From NCBI RefSeq assembly GCF_000381985.1, contig NZ_KB907347.1, positions 62,001 to 126,000 on the forward strand: 64,000 nt of DNA, written 5' to 3'. The notes under the pieces are model-generated. The model had not been told where the DNA came from. It searched no databases and saw only the letters and a list, made by a program, of their open reading frames with translations. Shown in pieces: positions 1-7,943 of the stretch. The position numbers and the translations under genes were made by a program. The stretch comes from Novispirillum itersonii subsp. itersonii ATCC 12639. Lineage in GTDB: Bacteria > Pseudomonadota > Alphaproteobacteria > Rhodospirillales > Rhodospirillaceae. How positions within the stretch are numbered: the first letter of the stretch is position 1; each line of letters starts with the position of its first letter.

Positions 1-131
1 TCGGTCAGCGAGAAGCGCCAGGCCACCGTTTCATCCCAGTACGGCGCGCCGTACATGGTGTGAAAGCCGAACCCCAGCCGCTCGGCCAGAGCCTGCCAGT
101 CAGGTCGGGCCGGAAGGTGAAGACGCTCCAT
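1..131 (-). CDS. glutathionylspermidine synthase-like protein (N-terminal part, cut by window edge)
   Basis: Only the first 43 codons are present; the gene runs off the left edge. The start MERLHLPARPDW followed by a tyrosine-tryptophan-aspartate-glutamate (YWDE) stretch and AWRF matches the N-terminus of the glutathionylspermidine synthase / YjfC-like pre-ATP-grasp family, which ligates glutathione or a related peptide to an amine. ATG at 129-131 is the start. It lies 18 bp downstream of the PspA gene on the same strand, the order seen in enterobacterial yjfI-yjfJ...yjfC loci, which supports the call. Substrate cannot be judged because the catalytic domain is outside the window. Confidence 0.72.
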   Translation of the reverse strand, partial: MERLHLPARPDWQALAERLGFGFHTMYGAPYWDETVAWRFSLT

Positions 132-149
132 CGCTGTCAGGCCGCCGGG

Positions 150-839
150 TTACGGCTTGGTCTTGAAGCGGGCCATGATCTCGTCGGCCCGGTCAGCGCC
201 CTTGTCGCCGATGCCCAGAGCCGCCAGCCGCTGATCGAGGTCGGCCCCGGTTTTCTGCTGTTCCAGCTCATCGGCGGCGGCAAAGCGGGCTTCCTGCTCG
301 GCCTGACGGGCCTTCAGCCGCTCCAGCGAGGCGGTGGCATCCCCCAGCGCGGTGTTGACGCCGGAATGTTTGGCCGCAACGGCGGCCTGTGCCTTCTGCA
401 CCGCTTCGGTGGCGCGCACGGTGTCAATTTCCCGCTTCAGGGTGGCGATCCGCCCTTCCGTCTGGGTGATGGTGGCGCGCATCTTGGCCTCAGCGCCGCG
501 ATAGGCGGTGGCGCTGGTGTCGTTGGCGGTCAGTTCCTGCTCCAGCGCGGCGATCCGCTGGGCCACTTCGCGGGCCAGATCTTCCTGCCCCAGCGACAGC
601 GCCTTGCTGCCCTTGGCCTCGTAACCGGAGATCTGCTCTTTCAGCTCGGTGATCTTGCGGTCAAGGACGGCCCGCTTGGCCATCAGCGCGGCCAGTTCGT
701 CCCGCGCCTTTGACAGGGCGGTCTCGGCATCGCGGATTTCCTGATCGAGGATCCGCAGGGCCTGACTGTCGATGATGGTTTCAGCAACTTCGGTGGCGGC
801 GCCTTTGCCAAGGCTGAACAGTTTACGGAACAGGCTCAT
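150..839 (-). CDS. PspA/IM30 family envelope-stress protein
   Basis: A 229-residue protein, almost entirely charged alpha-helix/coiled coil, with N-terminus MSLFRKLFSLGKGAATEVAE typical of PspA/IM30 (ESCRT-III-like membrane-remodelling proteins). The usual family length is 220-230 residues. ATG at 837-839 was chosen because sequence upstream of it in the same frame does not resemble the family. The first helix is amphipathic (membrane contact). The neighbours are a DUF2170 protein upstream and a glutathionylspermidine-synthase-like gene downstream, so this is the YjfJ-like PspA of a YjfIJ/YjfC-type operon, not the sigma-54-linked pspF-pspABC system. Likely role: membrane integrity at the cytoplasmic face. 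Confidence 0.9.
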   Translation of the reverse strand: MSLFRKLFSLGKGAATEVAETIIDSQALRILDQEIRDAETALSKARDELAALMAKRAVLDRKITELKEQISGYEAKGSKALSLGQEDLAREVAQRIAALEQELTANDTSATAYRGAEAKMRATITQTEGRIATLKREIDTVRATEAVQKAQAAVAAKHSGVNTALGDATASLERLKARQAEQEARFAAADELEQQKTGADLDQRLAALGIGDKGADRADEIMARFKTKP

Positions 840-897
840 GATCGATTGTCCTGAAACAGGGAAAAGGGGGGACGCGGAGAAACCGGGCGGCGGGCGG

Positions 898-1608
898 TCA
901 GGCCGCCAGCGCGTCGGCCCGGGCAGCGGCGACATCCAGGGCGTTTTCCGCCAGTGTCACCAGTTCCACCACGATATCCTGAAGGGTGGCGTGGGCGCTC
1001 AGCGCGCCGAACAGTTCGTAGTAGTCGGTGCCGTCAATGGTGACGATGCCGAAGGTCGACAGCGGCATCAGCTTGTGGCTGCGCAGGGCGAAATCGTTGA
1101 AGGCGGCGGCGTCCGCCTCGCTGGTCACCGGCCACAGCAGGGTCGAGGCCAGAATCTGCATGCCGTTGACGCTGACGTAAACCGGCAGGTCGCCGAAGTC
1201 GTTCATCTCGACACACAGGATCGGATCCAGCCCCGGGGTCAGCGTCAAGGTCATGGCAGCCACTTCGGGCGCGGCGGAGGCTTCAAGGGCCTGTTTCAGG
1301 CTCTGCACCGTCCACGGCGCTTCGTTCACCATAGTCATCGCATTCTCCAGAGACGGATGAGGGGTCATCGTAATCACAGCCCGGTGCCGGAGCGCCTGCT
1401 CCAGCTTTTTGGCTTCCGGCTTCAGGTCGGAGGGAACCCACAGTTCCACCTTGACCAGCCCCTGTGCCACCAGCGCCTCGCGCCAGCGTTTGGCGGCATC
1501 GCGGACATCCTGTGCCCGCGAGGACCGGGACGGGGGAAGAGCGGTACTGCCTGAGACCCGGGGCTTGAGAGGGGTCTTCCGCGGCGGGCGGTCTCGCGTC
1601 GTCGCCAT
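898..1608 (-). CDS. DUF2170 (YjfI-like) protein
   Basis: A 236-residue protein. The first about 75 residues are basic and rich in proline and serine, followed by a WREALVAQGLVKVELWVPSDLK segment of ribbon-helix type. The remainder (from about residue 80) is the DUF2170 domain, with acidic and hydrophobic strands such as LCVEMNDFGDLPVYVSV. The ATG at 1606-1608 follows a GGAGACCAC ribosome-binding region. It is the first gene of the operon with PspA (58 bp downstream), matching YjfI-YjfJ order. DUF2170 proteins have no established biochemical role; association with PspA suggests a partner or regulator. The basic N-terminal extension could contact nucleic acid or membrane (inference). Confidence 0.82.
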   Translation of the reverse strand: MATTRDRPPRKTPLKPRVSGSTALPPSRSSRAQDVRDAAKRWREALVAQGLVKVELWVPSDLKPEAKKLEQALRHRAVITMTPHPSLENAMTMVNEAPWTVQSLKQALEASAAPEVAAMTLTLTPGLDPILCVEMNDFGDLPVYVSVNGMQILASTLLWPVTSEADAAAFNDFALRSHKLMPLSTFGIVTIDGTDYYELFGALSAHATLQDIVVELVTLAENALDVAAARADALAA

Positions 1609-1888
1609 GGTCGGGTGGTCTCCTGAACGGCACTGGGCCTGAAGAAGCTGTCGGAAAAGACCGGGCGTGTCCGCCGGCCGGGGGATGTCTCCCTGCCCTG
1701 CGGTCACCCGATAGAGTATGGGGGGCCGGGGCCATCCCCGCAAGAGGTGTTTCGCGAATACAGGCAATCCCCCGTAAATCCTGACCCGGCGGATGGCGTA
1801 TCCGTAATTTTCCGGACACAGTGATACAAAGGGTGGTCTGCGCCGTAAAGATGGCAAAAGTCGTTTTCTGGAAGGGAAGGGCAGAGCA

Positions 1889-2734
1889 TTGGAAAAAGCC
1901 GCACACACCGGGGCTTCGGTCCCGCCGGAAGCCGGACCGGGGCGGAGCTGCCTGTATCAGGGGGCGGTGGTGCACCGCCGGGATGGTGCGGTGCGGCACC
2001 GGTTGCGCTACCGGGTGTTCTGGCTGCTGACCGACCTGACCGATCTGCCCGCCCTGCGCCGCCGTGGCCGCTGGAAAGGGCTGCCGTTGCTGGGGGTTGA
2101 TGGCCCCGGTCTGCTGTCGTTCCGTCAGGCCGATCATGGCGACGGGCGCCGTGACGGTCTTCTCGACTGGGTCCGCCAGCGTCTGACCGAACAGGGACTC
2201 GCCGCCGCCGGGGAAGGCCCGGTGCTTCTGCTGGCGATGCCCCGGGTGCTGGGCGGGGTGTTCAACCCGCTGTCGGTCTATTTCTGCCACCGCGCCGATG
2301 GTGGGCTGGGGGCGGTCATCTATCAGGTCAACAACACCTTCGGCGACCGTCACAGTTATGTGGTGCCGGTCAGCGGGGAGGAGGAGGCGCAGGGGGTGGT
2401 GCGGTCATGGGCCGACAAGACCTTCCATGTCTCGCCGTTTCTGCCGTTGCAGGGCGGTTACCGCTTCCGCACCCGTCCGCCGTCGGCGCAGGTCAGCGTT
2501 GGCATTCGGCTGGAAGGAACCGAGCATGATCTGTCCGCGGCCCTGACCGGGTCGGCGGTGGCGGTGACGCCGGGGGCCTGCCTGCGGCTGTGGCTGCGTC
2601 ACCCGCTGCTGTGGCTGGCGGTGCTGGGCGGAATCCACTGGGAAGCGCTGCGGCTGTGGCGGAAAGGAGCCCCGTTTTTCCGCCGGACCCCGCCGCCGGG
2701 GCGGCAGGCCAGCCCCGGCCAGAGTATCGGGTAA
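1889..2734 (+). CDS. DUF1365 domain protein
   Basis: A 281-residue protein with DUF1365 hallmarks in order: LRYRVFWLLTDLTDLPAL near the N-terminus, FNPLSVYFCHR around residues 127-137, IYQVNNTFGDRHSYVVPV, and KTFHVSPFLPL. The C-terminal part has a hydrophobic LLWLAVLGGIHWEALRLW segment. DUF1365 genes often sit beside FAD amine oxidases and cyclopropane-fatty-acid synthases in lipid-modification loci, but none is adjacent here. The frame opens with TTG at 1889, preceded by GGAAGGGAAGGG; no in-frame ATG lies near the family start, so TTG is my choice with moderate certainty. It is divergent from the DUF2170-PspA operon across 280 bp. Function unknown. Confidence 0.85.
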   Translation: MEKAAHTGASVPPEAGPGRSCLYQGAVVHRRDGAVRHRLRYRVFWLLTDLTDLPALRRRGRWKGLPLLGVDGPGLLSFRQADHGDGRRDGLLDWVRQRLTEQGLAAAGEGPVLLLAMPRVLGGVFNPLSVYFCHRADGGLGAVIYQVNNTFGDRHSYVVPVSGEEEAQGVVRSWADKTFHVSPFLPLQGGYRFRTRPPSAQVSVGIRLEGTEHDLSAALTGSAVAVTPGACLRLWLRHPLLWLAVLGGIHWEALRLWRKGAPFFRRTPPPGRQASPGQSIG

Positions 2735-2756
2735 ACAGGAGTTTGGGGTAAACAGG
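2729..2756. repeat. 11-bp direct repeat spanning the stop of the DUF1365 gene
   Basis: GGGTAAACAGG occurs at 2729-2739 (containing the gene's TAA stop) and again at 2746-2756, a 17-bp period. It resembles other 3'-end duplications in the window, especially the one at 54851-54906, whose minus strand also reads GGTAAACAGGGG. Confidence 0.7.
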
Positions 2757-2765
2757 GGGCTGGGA

Positions 2766-4652
2766 TCAGGCCGGGGCTGCCTCCGGGGTCGGCTCCGGGG
2801 CCAACTCTGGGGCTGGTGCCGGGGCTGATGACGTCAGCGGCAGGCTGATGCGGAAGGTGGTGCCTTCTCCCGCCGGGGTGTCTTCCAGACGGATGTCGCC
2901 ATCGTGAGCGATGATGATCTGGCGGGCCAGATACAGCCCCAGTCCGGCACCGGGGATCCGTTCGTTGCGGGATGAGCGGAAGAACTTCTCGAAAATACGG
3001 GGTTGTTCCTCCGGGGTGATCCCCATCCCACGGTCGCTGACCCGCAGGGTCAGATGCGGTGCCCCGTCCTGGGTATGGGTATCCAGCCTGACCTCCAGCC
3101 GGACCGGGGTGTCCTCGGCGGAATATTTGATCGCGTTTTCAATCAGATTGGTGAACACCACCCCCAGCAGCGGCGCATCGCCGGTCAGGGTGATGCCGTC
3201 CTGCGGCAGGGCGGAGAGATCAAGATCCAGTCTCCGGCCCGGATGCAGGGCCCGGATTTCCTCAGCCAGACGCTGAACCAGCGGCACCATCGCAATCGGG
3301 TCGCGGCGGCGGGCCTCGGTGGCGCTTTCCAGCCATTCATGGGTGAGGCAGGTCTCGATCAGCCCCTGCATCCGCAGCACCGCCCGCCGGATGCGGGTCA
3401 GGCGGGTCTCTTCCTCGGGGTGCAGGGAGGCCAGACTTTCCGCCGTGGTATTGATGATGCTGAGCGGGGTGCGGAATTCATGCGAGACCATCGCCAGAAA
3501 GTTCCGCTGCCCGCTCATGGCCCGGTTCTGGATTTCCAGCGCCGACTCCGCGTCGTCCCGCGCCTGTTGCAGCGCCGATTCCAGCTGCTTGCGGGCGGTG
3601 ATGTCATTGGCGCAGGCCATGATGCAGTCCTGCCCGTGGAAGGGCAGCCGCACGGCGGAAACCAGCAGCACCAGCGGCTCTTCCCGTGCGTCACGGGCCA
3701 GAATTTCCTGATCGAGGATCAGTCCCCGCTCCGTCACCGCGCTCAGGAACGGTCCGGCGGCATCCGGCTGGCGGTAAAACTCCGCGAGGGGCCGGTCCAG
3801 CAGATCCGCCGGACCGGCCCGCAGCAGAGAGGCTGCCAGACGGTTGATGTAAAGAATGGTCCCCCGTGGCGGATGGAGAATCAGCACCGGGAACGGGGCC
3901 GCTTCGATCAGGCGGCGGAACTGGGCCTCGCTGTCGGCCAGCCGCTGCTGGACCATCTGCCGCTCCTCAATTTCCCGTTCCTGATCGCGGGTGCGGCGGG
4001 CCAGATTGCTGGCCAGCTGCTCTGTGGTCATCAGCACCGGTCCGGCAGCCATGGCGAAGCAGAACAGGACGCTCCACAGCAGGATCGCGCCGGTGCCGCC
4101 CTGCGGGCCGTTGATGTCGGCGGCGGTGGGGTCGGCGATGATCAGCACGGTGCGGCCAAACATCATCACCCCGTTGAGCATCCAGATCAGGCAGGTGAAG
4201 CGGCGGCCAAATTCACCGGGCTGATGACGCCCCTGCAGCAGGGTGACGCCGGTGCTCACCGACAGGGTGCCAAGGGCCAGAGACAGCATGACGGTACGGG
4301 CCTGCGCCCCTTCAAACAGCGGGACCAGCAGGGGGGACAGCAGTGACAGCAGCAGCGCCGCCCCCGGCAGCAGGGCATCCACCGGCCGCCCGGAGAACTG
4401 CCGCATACCATTGTAGAACAGGCTGTAGGACAGAATCACCGCCAGCCCGCCGATGTGGGCAAACCATTCCGCCGGTATCGCGGAGCGGCTGAGGACCAGT
4501 GAAAAGCTGACCAGCGCGGTCCCCGCCCCGCTGACCCACCAGCCGGGGCCTTTGAAGCTGGGATAGCGGACGTAGAGGATCACCATCACAGCCAGCGCCA
4601 GCATGACGGTCATCACCTGCACCAGCAGGAGGGTCTTGATATCGACTGTCAT
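2766..4652 (-). CDS. membrane-bound PAS sensor histidine kinase
   Basis: A 628-residue hybrid-less sensor kinase. Seven hydrophobic segments fill about residues 8-225, followed by a coiled-coil linker (ARRTRDQEREIEERQ), a PAS domain (from about residue 250, EAQFRRLIEAAPFPVLIL), a second coiled coil, HisKA with phospho-acceptor His391 in MVSHEFRTPLS, and a complete HATPase_c: N box NLIENAIKYS, G1 DRGMGI, F box EKFFRS, G2 GAGLGLYLA. The tail is low-complexity Pro/Ala/Glu. ATG at 4650-4652 was chosen because it begins just before the first membrane helix. No response regulator is adjacent, so it is an orphan kinase here. The 7-helix sensor could bind a small ligand or lipid, which is not determinable from sequence. 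Confidence 0.9.
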   Translation of the reverse strand: MTVDIKTLLLVQVMTVMLALAVMVILYVRYPSFKGPGWWVSGAGTALVSFSLVLSRSAIPAEWFAHIGGLAVILSYSLFYNGMRQFSGRPVDALLPGAALLLSLLSPLLVPLFEGAQARTVMLSLALGTLSVSTGVTLLQGRHQPGEFGRRFTCLIWMLNGVMMFGRTVLIIADPTAADINGPQGGTGAILLWSVLFCFAMAAGPVLMTTEQLASNLARRTRDQEREIEERQMVQQRLADSEAQFRRLIEAAPFPVLILHPPRGTILYINRLAASLLRAGPADLLDRPLAEFYRQPDAAGPFLSAVTERGLILDQEILARDAREEPLVLLVSAVRLPFHGQDCIMACANDITARKQLESALQQARDDAESALEIQNRAMSGQRNFLAMVSHEFRTPLSIINTTAESLASLHPEEETRLTRIRRAVLRMQGLIETCLTHEWLESATEARRRDPIAMVPLVQRLAEEIRALHPGRRLDLDLSALPQDGITLTGDAPLLGVVFTNLIENAIKYSAEDTPVRLEVRLDTHTQDGAPHLTLRVSDRGMGITPEEQPRIFEKFFRSSRNERIPGAGLGLYLARQIIIAHDGDIRLEDTPAGEGTTFRISLPLTSSAPAPAPELAPEPTPEAAPA

Positions 4653-5043
4653 TGCCTGCCCTGTCCGGCCGATCCCCCGGAGTATCCTGCCTGTTGCGCT
4701 TGCGGTGGCCCTGCGCGGATGTCCGGTCTGCCGCCATACCTCTGCCCAGATATGACAGTCTGGCCGGATCCCTGCGGGGTCACCATCCTGTTTAATCATT
4801 GCTTATCATGTTTTAATCCGTCTGAGAACGCAGCAGGTCAAGGGGAATACACCCAATAGGTGTGGATCCGGCGTAGGTCTGTGTCCCGGTTCTGCCGCAG
4901 GTTGATGCGGGCAGGGCCGCACGATGATGAGGAGTCACCAAATGTCGCTGGACGGACGGCGTCTGACCGGCTATGCCTCATCCATTGTCCGCACCTGACA
5001 CCATGCCGGGGCGGGAGCCATTATTGTTCAATGGAGACGCTCC
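4653..5043. other. 391-bp intergenic region between divergent genes
   Basis: No gene-like frame is convincing here. The stretch next to the kinase start (about 4795-4820) is AT-rich and could hold its promoter. Close to the downstream gene, CCATT (5018-5022) and AATGG (5030-5034) form a small hairpin abutting the GGAGACG ribosome-binding site, and a longer TCCATTG/CAATGGA pair (4981-4987 / 5029-5035) flanks it. This could modulate translation of the small acidic protein, but the stems are short and may be chance. Confidence 0.4.
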
Positions 5044-5316
5044 ATGGCTGATACCGTCGTTTATGTGGTGCTGGGTCAGGCCCGCCCGGAAGATGCCGCT
5101 GAAGATGCGGCCCCGGTCAACGTCAGCGTGATGCTGACCGCTGAAGATGCCGACGCCGCCGTCGATGCCGCCTATGATGCGCTGGAAGAAGACGGTTTCG
5201 ACGATATCCAGCTCGATCAGGTCGGTGAGATTGACGAAGTGCCGGATAACGAGCTGAAGGCCCCGTATGAGGCCGCCGTTGCCGGTGAAATCGCCATCAT
5301 CGAATACACCGAATAA
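5044..5316 (+). CDS. small acidic protein of unknown function
   Basis: A 90-residue, strongly acidic protein with alternating Asp/Glu and Ala throughout (DAADAAYDALEEDGFDD region at about residues 39-55). It starts at ATG 5044 behind GGAGACGCTCC. Codon use is strongly GC-rich at third positions like its neighbours, which supports real coding. No family is recognised. The length and alpha/beta pattern (VVYVVLG strand, central acidic helix, IAIIEYTE strand at the end) suggest a small soluble ferredoxin-like fold, which is inference. It stands alone between the kinase (divergent) and the hydroxyproline operon. Confidence 0.7.
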   Translation: MADTVVYVVLGQARPEDAAEDAAPVNVSVMLTAEDADAAVDAAYDALEEDGFDDIQLDQVGEIDEVPDNELKAPYEAAVAGEIAIIEYTE

Positions 5317-5420
5317 GCGATTCTCCCCGACCGGGGTCAGTTTTGCTGTTTCAGCAGGCGGATCGGGCAACCGGTCCGCCTGTGGTGTTTCTGATGCAGT
5401 GATTTCTGCTTTTTTATAAT

Positions 5421-5434
5421 TGTATCCAATATAC
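5421..5434. promoter_or_regulatory. putative hydroxyproline-regulator operator, copy 1
   Basis: TGTATCCAATATAC is 93 bp upstream of the trans-3-hydroxyproline dehydratase start and recurs exactly at 10745-10758 upstream of the TRAP transporter. Here the 3' flank continues to give ATACAGTATT (5431-5440), the exact reverse complement of the half-site AATACTGTAT preserved at the other copy, implying an extended inverted-repeat operator. No cognate regulator gene is in the window; GntR-family proteins commonly control such clusters. Confidence 0.6.
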
Positions 5435-5526
5435 AGTATTCTTGCCGTGGACGGCGGCGTGGTTTGACGGTACAAACGCAGGGCCGGGAGAAATGCCGGT
5501 GCCCTGTGACCGCCGGGAGAAACGCC

Positions 5527-6585
5527 ATGCCGCCGGGATTGCCATCCGCCCTGACCCTGCCCGTTGACTGGCCGCAGCGGTTTGAGACCGTGGAGATGCA
5601 TACCGGCGGGGAACCGGTGCGGATTGTCACCACCGGATATCCCGATATTCCCGGCGACACCCTTCTGGCCAAGCGCCGCTATGTGCAGACCCATCTGGAT
5701 GCCTATCGCCGCTTTCTGATGCTGGAGCCCCGGGGGCACGCCGACATGTATGGGGTGATTCCGGTGCGGCCTGATCTGCCGGGGGCGGATCTGGCGGTGC
5801 TGTTTATGCATAACGAAGGCTATTCCACCATGTGCGGTCACGCCACGCTGGCAGTGGCGCGCTGGGCGGTGGACAGCGGACAGGTGCAAAAGCAGGACGG
5901 GGTGACCCGGGTCGGGCTGCAATGCCCCTGCGGGCTGGTCGAGGTCTCGGTGGCGGTGAAGAACGGCCGGGCCGGGGCTGCGTGGTTTGACAGCGTTCCG
6001 GCTTTTGCCGCCGCGCTGGATGTGGTGGTGACAGTGCCGGGCTATGGCCCGGTCACGCTGGATATCGGGTATGGCGGGGCCTTTTATGCGATTTTGCCGG
6101 CGCAGCGGCTGGGCCTGACCATGGATGCCGGGGTTGCGGCCCTGACCGATGCGGCGTGGGCGGTGGCGGAAGCGGCCCGGGCGCAGGTGCCGTTGTCCTA
6201 TCCCGATACCTCGCACCCCGACAGCGGCGATCTGGCTTTTCTGTACGGGACGATTCTGACCGACGGGGCTGATCTGTGGTCGGAACAGCCAACCCGGAAT
6301 ATCTGTATTTTTGCCGAACGGCAGGTGGACCGCAGCCCGACCGGGTCGGGGGTTACTGCCCGGCTGGCCCTGCAACATGCCCGTGGCCAGATCACCGCCG
6401 GGCAGGTGCGGCATTTCCGCAGTATCACCGGATCGGACTTTACCGGCAGTGTGGTGGCAACATCGGTGTTGGGCGGGGTGCCTGCCGTGACGGCGCGGGT
6501 CGGCGGGCAGGGGCATTACGCCGGGCGCTGCGAATTCGTGCTGGAAGCCGGGGATGCACTCGGGGCCGGGTTCCGGGTGCTGTAA
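5527..6585 (+). CDS. trans-3-hydroxy-L-proline dehydratase (proline racemase family)
   Basis: A 352-residue proline-racemase-fold enzyme. The first catalytic position is Cys103 in STMCGHAT; the second is Thr272 in DRSPTGSG. In the family a Cys/Thr pair marks trans-3-hydroxy-L-proline dehydratases, whereas racemases and epimerases carry Cys/Cys, so the predicted reaction is dehydration to delta1-pyrroline-2-carboxylate. ATG 5527 follows CCGGGAGAAACGCC; an earlier in-frame TTG at 5464 adds an unconvincing peptide. It heads an operon with the D-amino-acid oxidoreductase and 4-hydroxyproline epimerase. The pyrroline-2-carboxylate reductase needed to reach L-proline is not in the window; PutA (55578) could take the proline. 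Confidence 0.88.
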   Translation: MPPGLPSALTLPVDWPQRFETVEMHTGGEPVRIVTTGYPDIPGDTLLAKRRYVQTHLDAYRRFLMLEPRGHADMYGVIPVRPDLPGADLAVLFMHNEGYSTMCGHATLAVARWAVDSGQVQKQDGVTRVGLQCPCGLVEVSVAVKNGRAGAAWFDSVPAFAAALDVVVTVPGYGPVTLDIGYGGAFYAILPAQRLGLTMDAGVAALTDAAWAVAEAARAQVPLSYPDTSHPDSGDLAFLYGTILTDGADLWSEQPTRNICIFAERQVDRSPTGSGVTARLALQHARGQITAGQVRHFRSITGSDFTGSVVATSVLGGVPAVTARVGGQGHYAGRCEFVLEAGDALGAGFRVL

Positions 6586-6623
6586 CGGCGCGGGGCCGTA
6601 TTTCTGTCAAGGGAGGGATGAAG

Positions 6624-7901
6624 ATGTCTGTGGGGTCGTCTGACGTGCAGAAGCAGGCCTATGTGATCGGTGGCGGTGTGGTCGGGGTTTCCACCGGGAT
6701 TGCCCTGCGGCGGGCAGGCTATGCGGTGACGCTGCTGGAACGCGGCGAGCCGGGGCGGGAAGCCTCTTTCGGGAATGCCGGGGTGATTGCGGTCACCGAA
6801 ATCACCCCGATGTCGGCCCCCGGTATTATCTGGAATGTGCCGAAGTGGCTGCTCGATCCGCTGGGGCCGCTGGCCCTGCGCCCGGCCCATGTGCCGGCGC
6901 TGCTGCCGTGGCTGTGGCGGTTCTGGCGGGCCGGAACCCCTGCCGGTGTCGAACGGGCGGCGCAGTCACTGGCCTGGCTGATGGATGGTGCATGGCAGGC
7001 GTGGCCCGAGCTGCTGCGCGAAGCCGGGATGAGCGGCGAGGTCACCGAGGCCGGGGCGCTGACGGTTTATGAGACCGATGCCGCGTTTCAGGCCGATGCC
7101 CACGAATGGGCGTTGAAGCGCCGCTATGGCATTGAATCGCAGGCCCTGACCGCCGGGGAACTGGCGGAGATGGAGCCGGATCTGGCCGGGGCGGTGCAGC
7201 GCGGTGTGCTGCGCCACGGCCTGTATTGCCCGAAGACCGCGCATGTCAGCGACCCGTGGCGGATTGTGTCCGGTCTGGCGGCCCATTTCCGGGCGCTGGG
7301 CGGGGTGATTGAGCATGCGGTGGTCACCGGTCTCAGCCGGGGGCCGGGCAACCGCTGCCTGATCCATCTGGGGGACGGGCGGACTCTGGACGGTGACACC
7401 GTTGCCCTGACCGCCGGGCCGTGGTCGCCGAAGCTGCTGAAGCCGCTGGGCATCCGGGCGCTGGTGGAAAGCGAGCGCGGGTACAACACCACCCTGCCGC
7501 AGTCCGGGGTCAGCCTGAGGCGTCCGGTGACCTCGGCGGAAGGCAAGTTCGTGCTGTCGCCGCTGGCAATCGGTCTGCGGATCGGCGGGGCAGCGGAGTT
7601 TGCCGGTCTGGACGCCGATGCCAATTACCGGCGGTCAGAGGCGCTGCTGACCATTGCCCGCCGCTATCTGCCGGATATGAACGCCGACGGGGGCACCCAG
7701 TGGATGGGCCAGCGGCCCTCAACCCCGGATTCGCTGCCGGTGATTGGCCGGGCCCCCGGCCTGTCCAATCTGCTGCTCGGTTTCGGCCACGGGCACCTCG
7801 GCCTGACCGGGGCGGCGGTGACCGGATCGCTGCTGGCGGCCCTGGCGCAGGGGCAGACTCCGGCGCCGCAGCTGTCGGCTTTTGCGGTTGAGCGTTTTTA
7901 A
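6624..7901 (+). CDS. FAD-dependent D-amino-acid (D-hydroxyproline) dehydrogenase
   Basis: A 425-residue DAO/DadA-type oxidoreductase. The N-terminal Rossmann motif is VIGGGVVGVSTGIALRRAG with the acidic end LLERG; the family signature EASFGNAGVIA follows. The C-terminal FAD contact is MGQRPSTPDSLPVIGRAP and GHGHLGLTGAAVTG. Between an epimerase and an alpha-ketoglutarate-semialdehyde dehydrogenase the expected substrate is cis-4-hydroxy-D-proline, oxidised to delta1-pyrroline-4-hydroxy-2-carboxylate, with electrons passing to the respiratory chain. ATG 6624 has the better spacing to GGGAGGG (6611-6617); ATG 6618 abuts that site. It is 38 bp downstream of the dehydratase gene in the same operon. 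Confidence 0.87.
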   Translation: MSVGSSDVQKQAYVIGGGVVGVSTGIALRRAGYAVTLLERGEPGREASFGNAGVIAVTEITPMSAPGIIWNVPKWLLDPLGPLALRPAHVPALLPWLWRFWRAGTPAGVERAAQSLAWLMDGAWQAWPELLREAGMSGEVTEAGALTVYETDAAFQADAHEWALKRRYGIESQALTAGELAEMEPDLAGAVQRGVLRHGLYCPKTAHVSDPWRIVSGLAAHFRALGGVIEHAVVTGLSRGPGNRCLIHLGDGRTLDGDTVALTAGPWSPKLLKPLGIRALVESERGYNTTLPQSGVSLRRPVTSAEGKFVLSPLAIGLRIGGAAEFAGLDADANYRRSEALLTIARRYLPDMNADGGTQWMGQRPSTPDSLPVIGRAPGLSNLLLGFGHGHLGLTGAAVTGSLLAALAQGQTPAPQLSAFAVERF

Positions 7902-7943
7902 GTCTTTTCCTGCCCTGACTTCTGACACAGGACACCTGAACTG

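Noticed and set aside
5464-5526. Longer N-terminus of the dehydratase from TTG 5464
   Set aside because: The added 21 residues do not resemble the family, and ATG 5527 has a proper ribosome-binding site.
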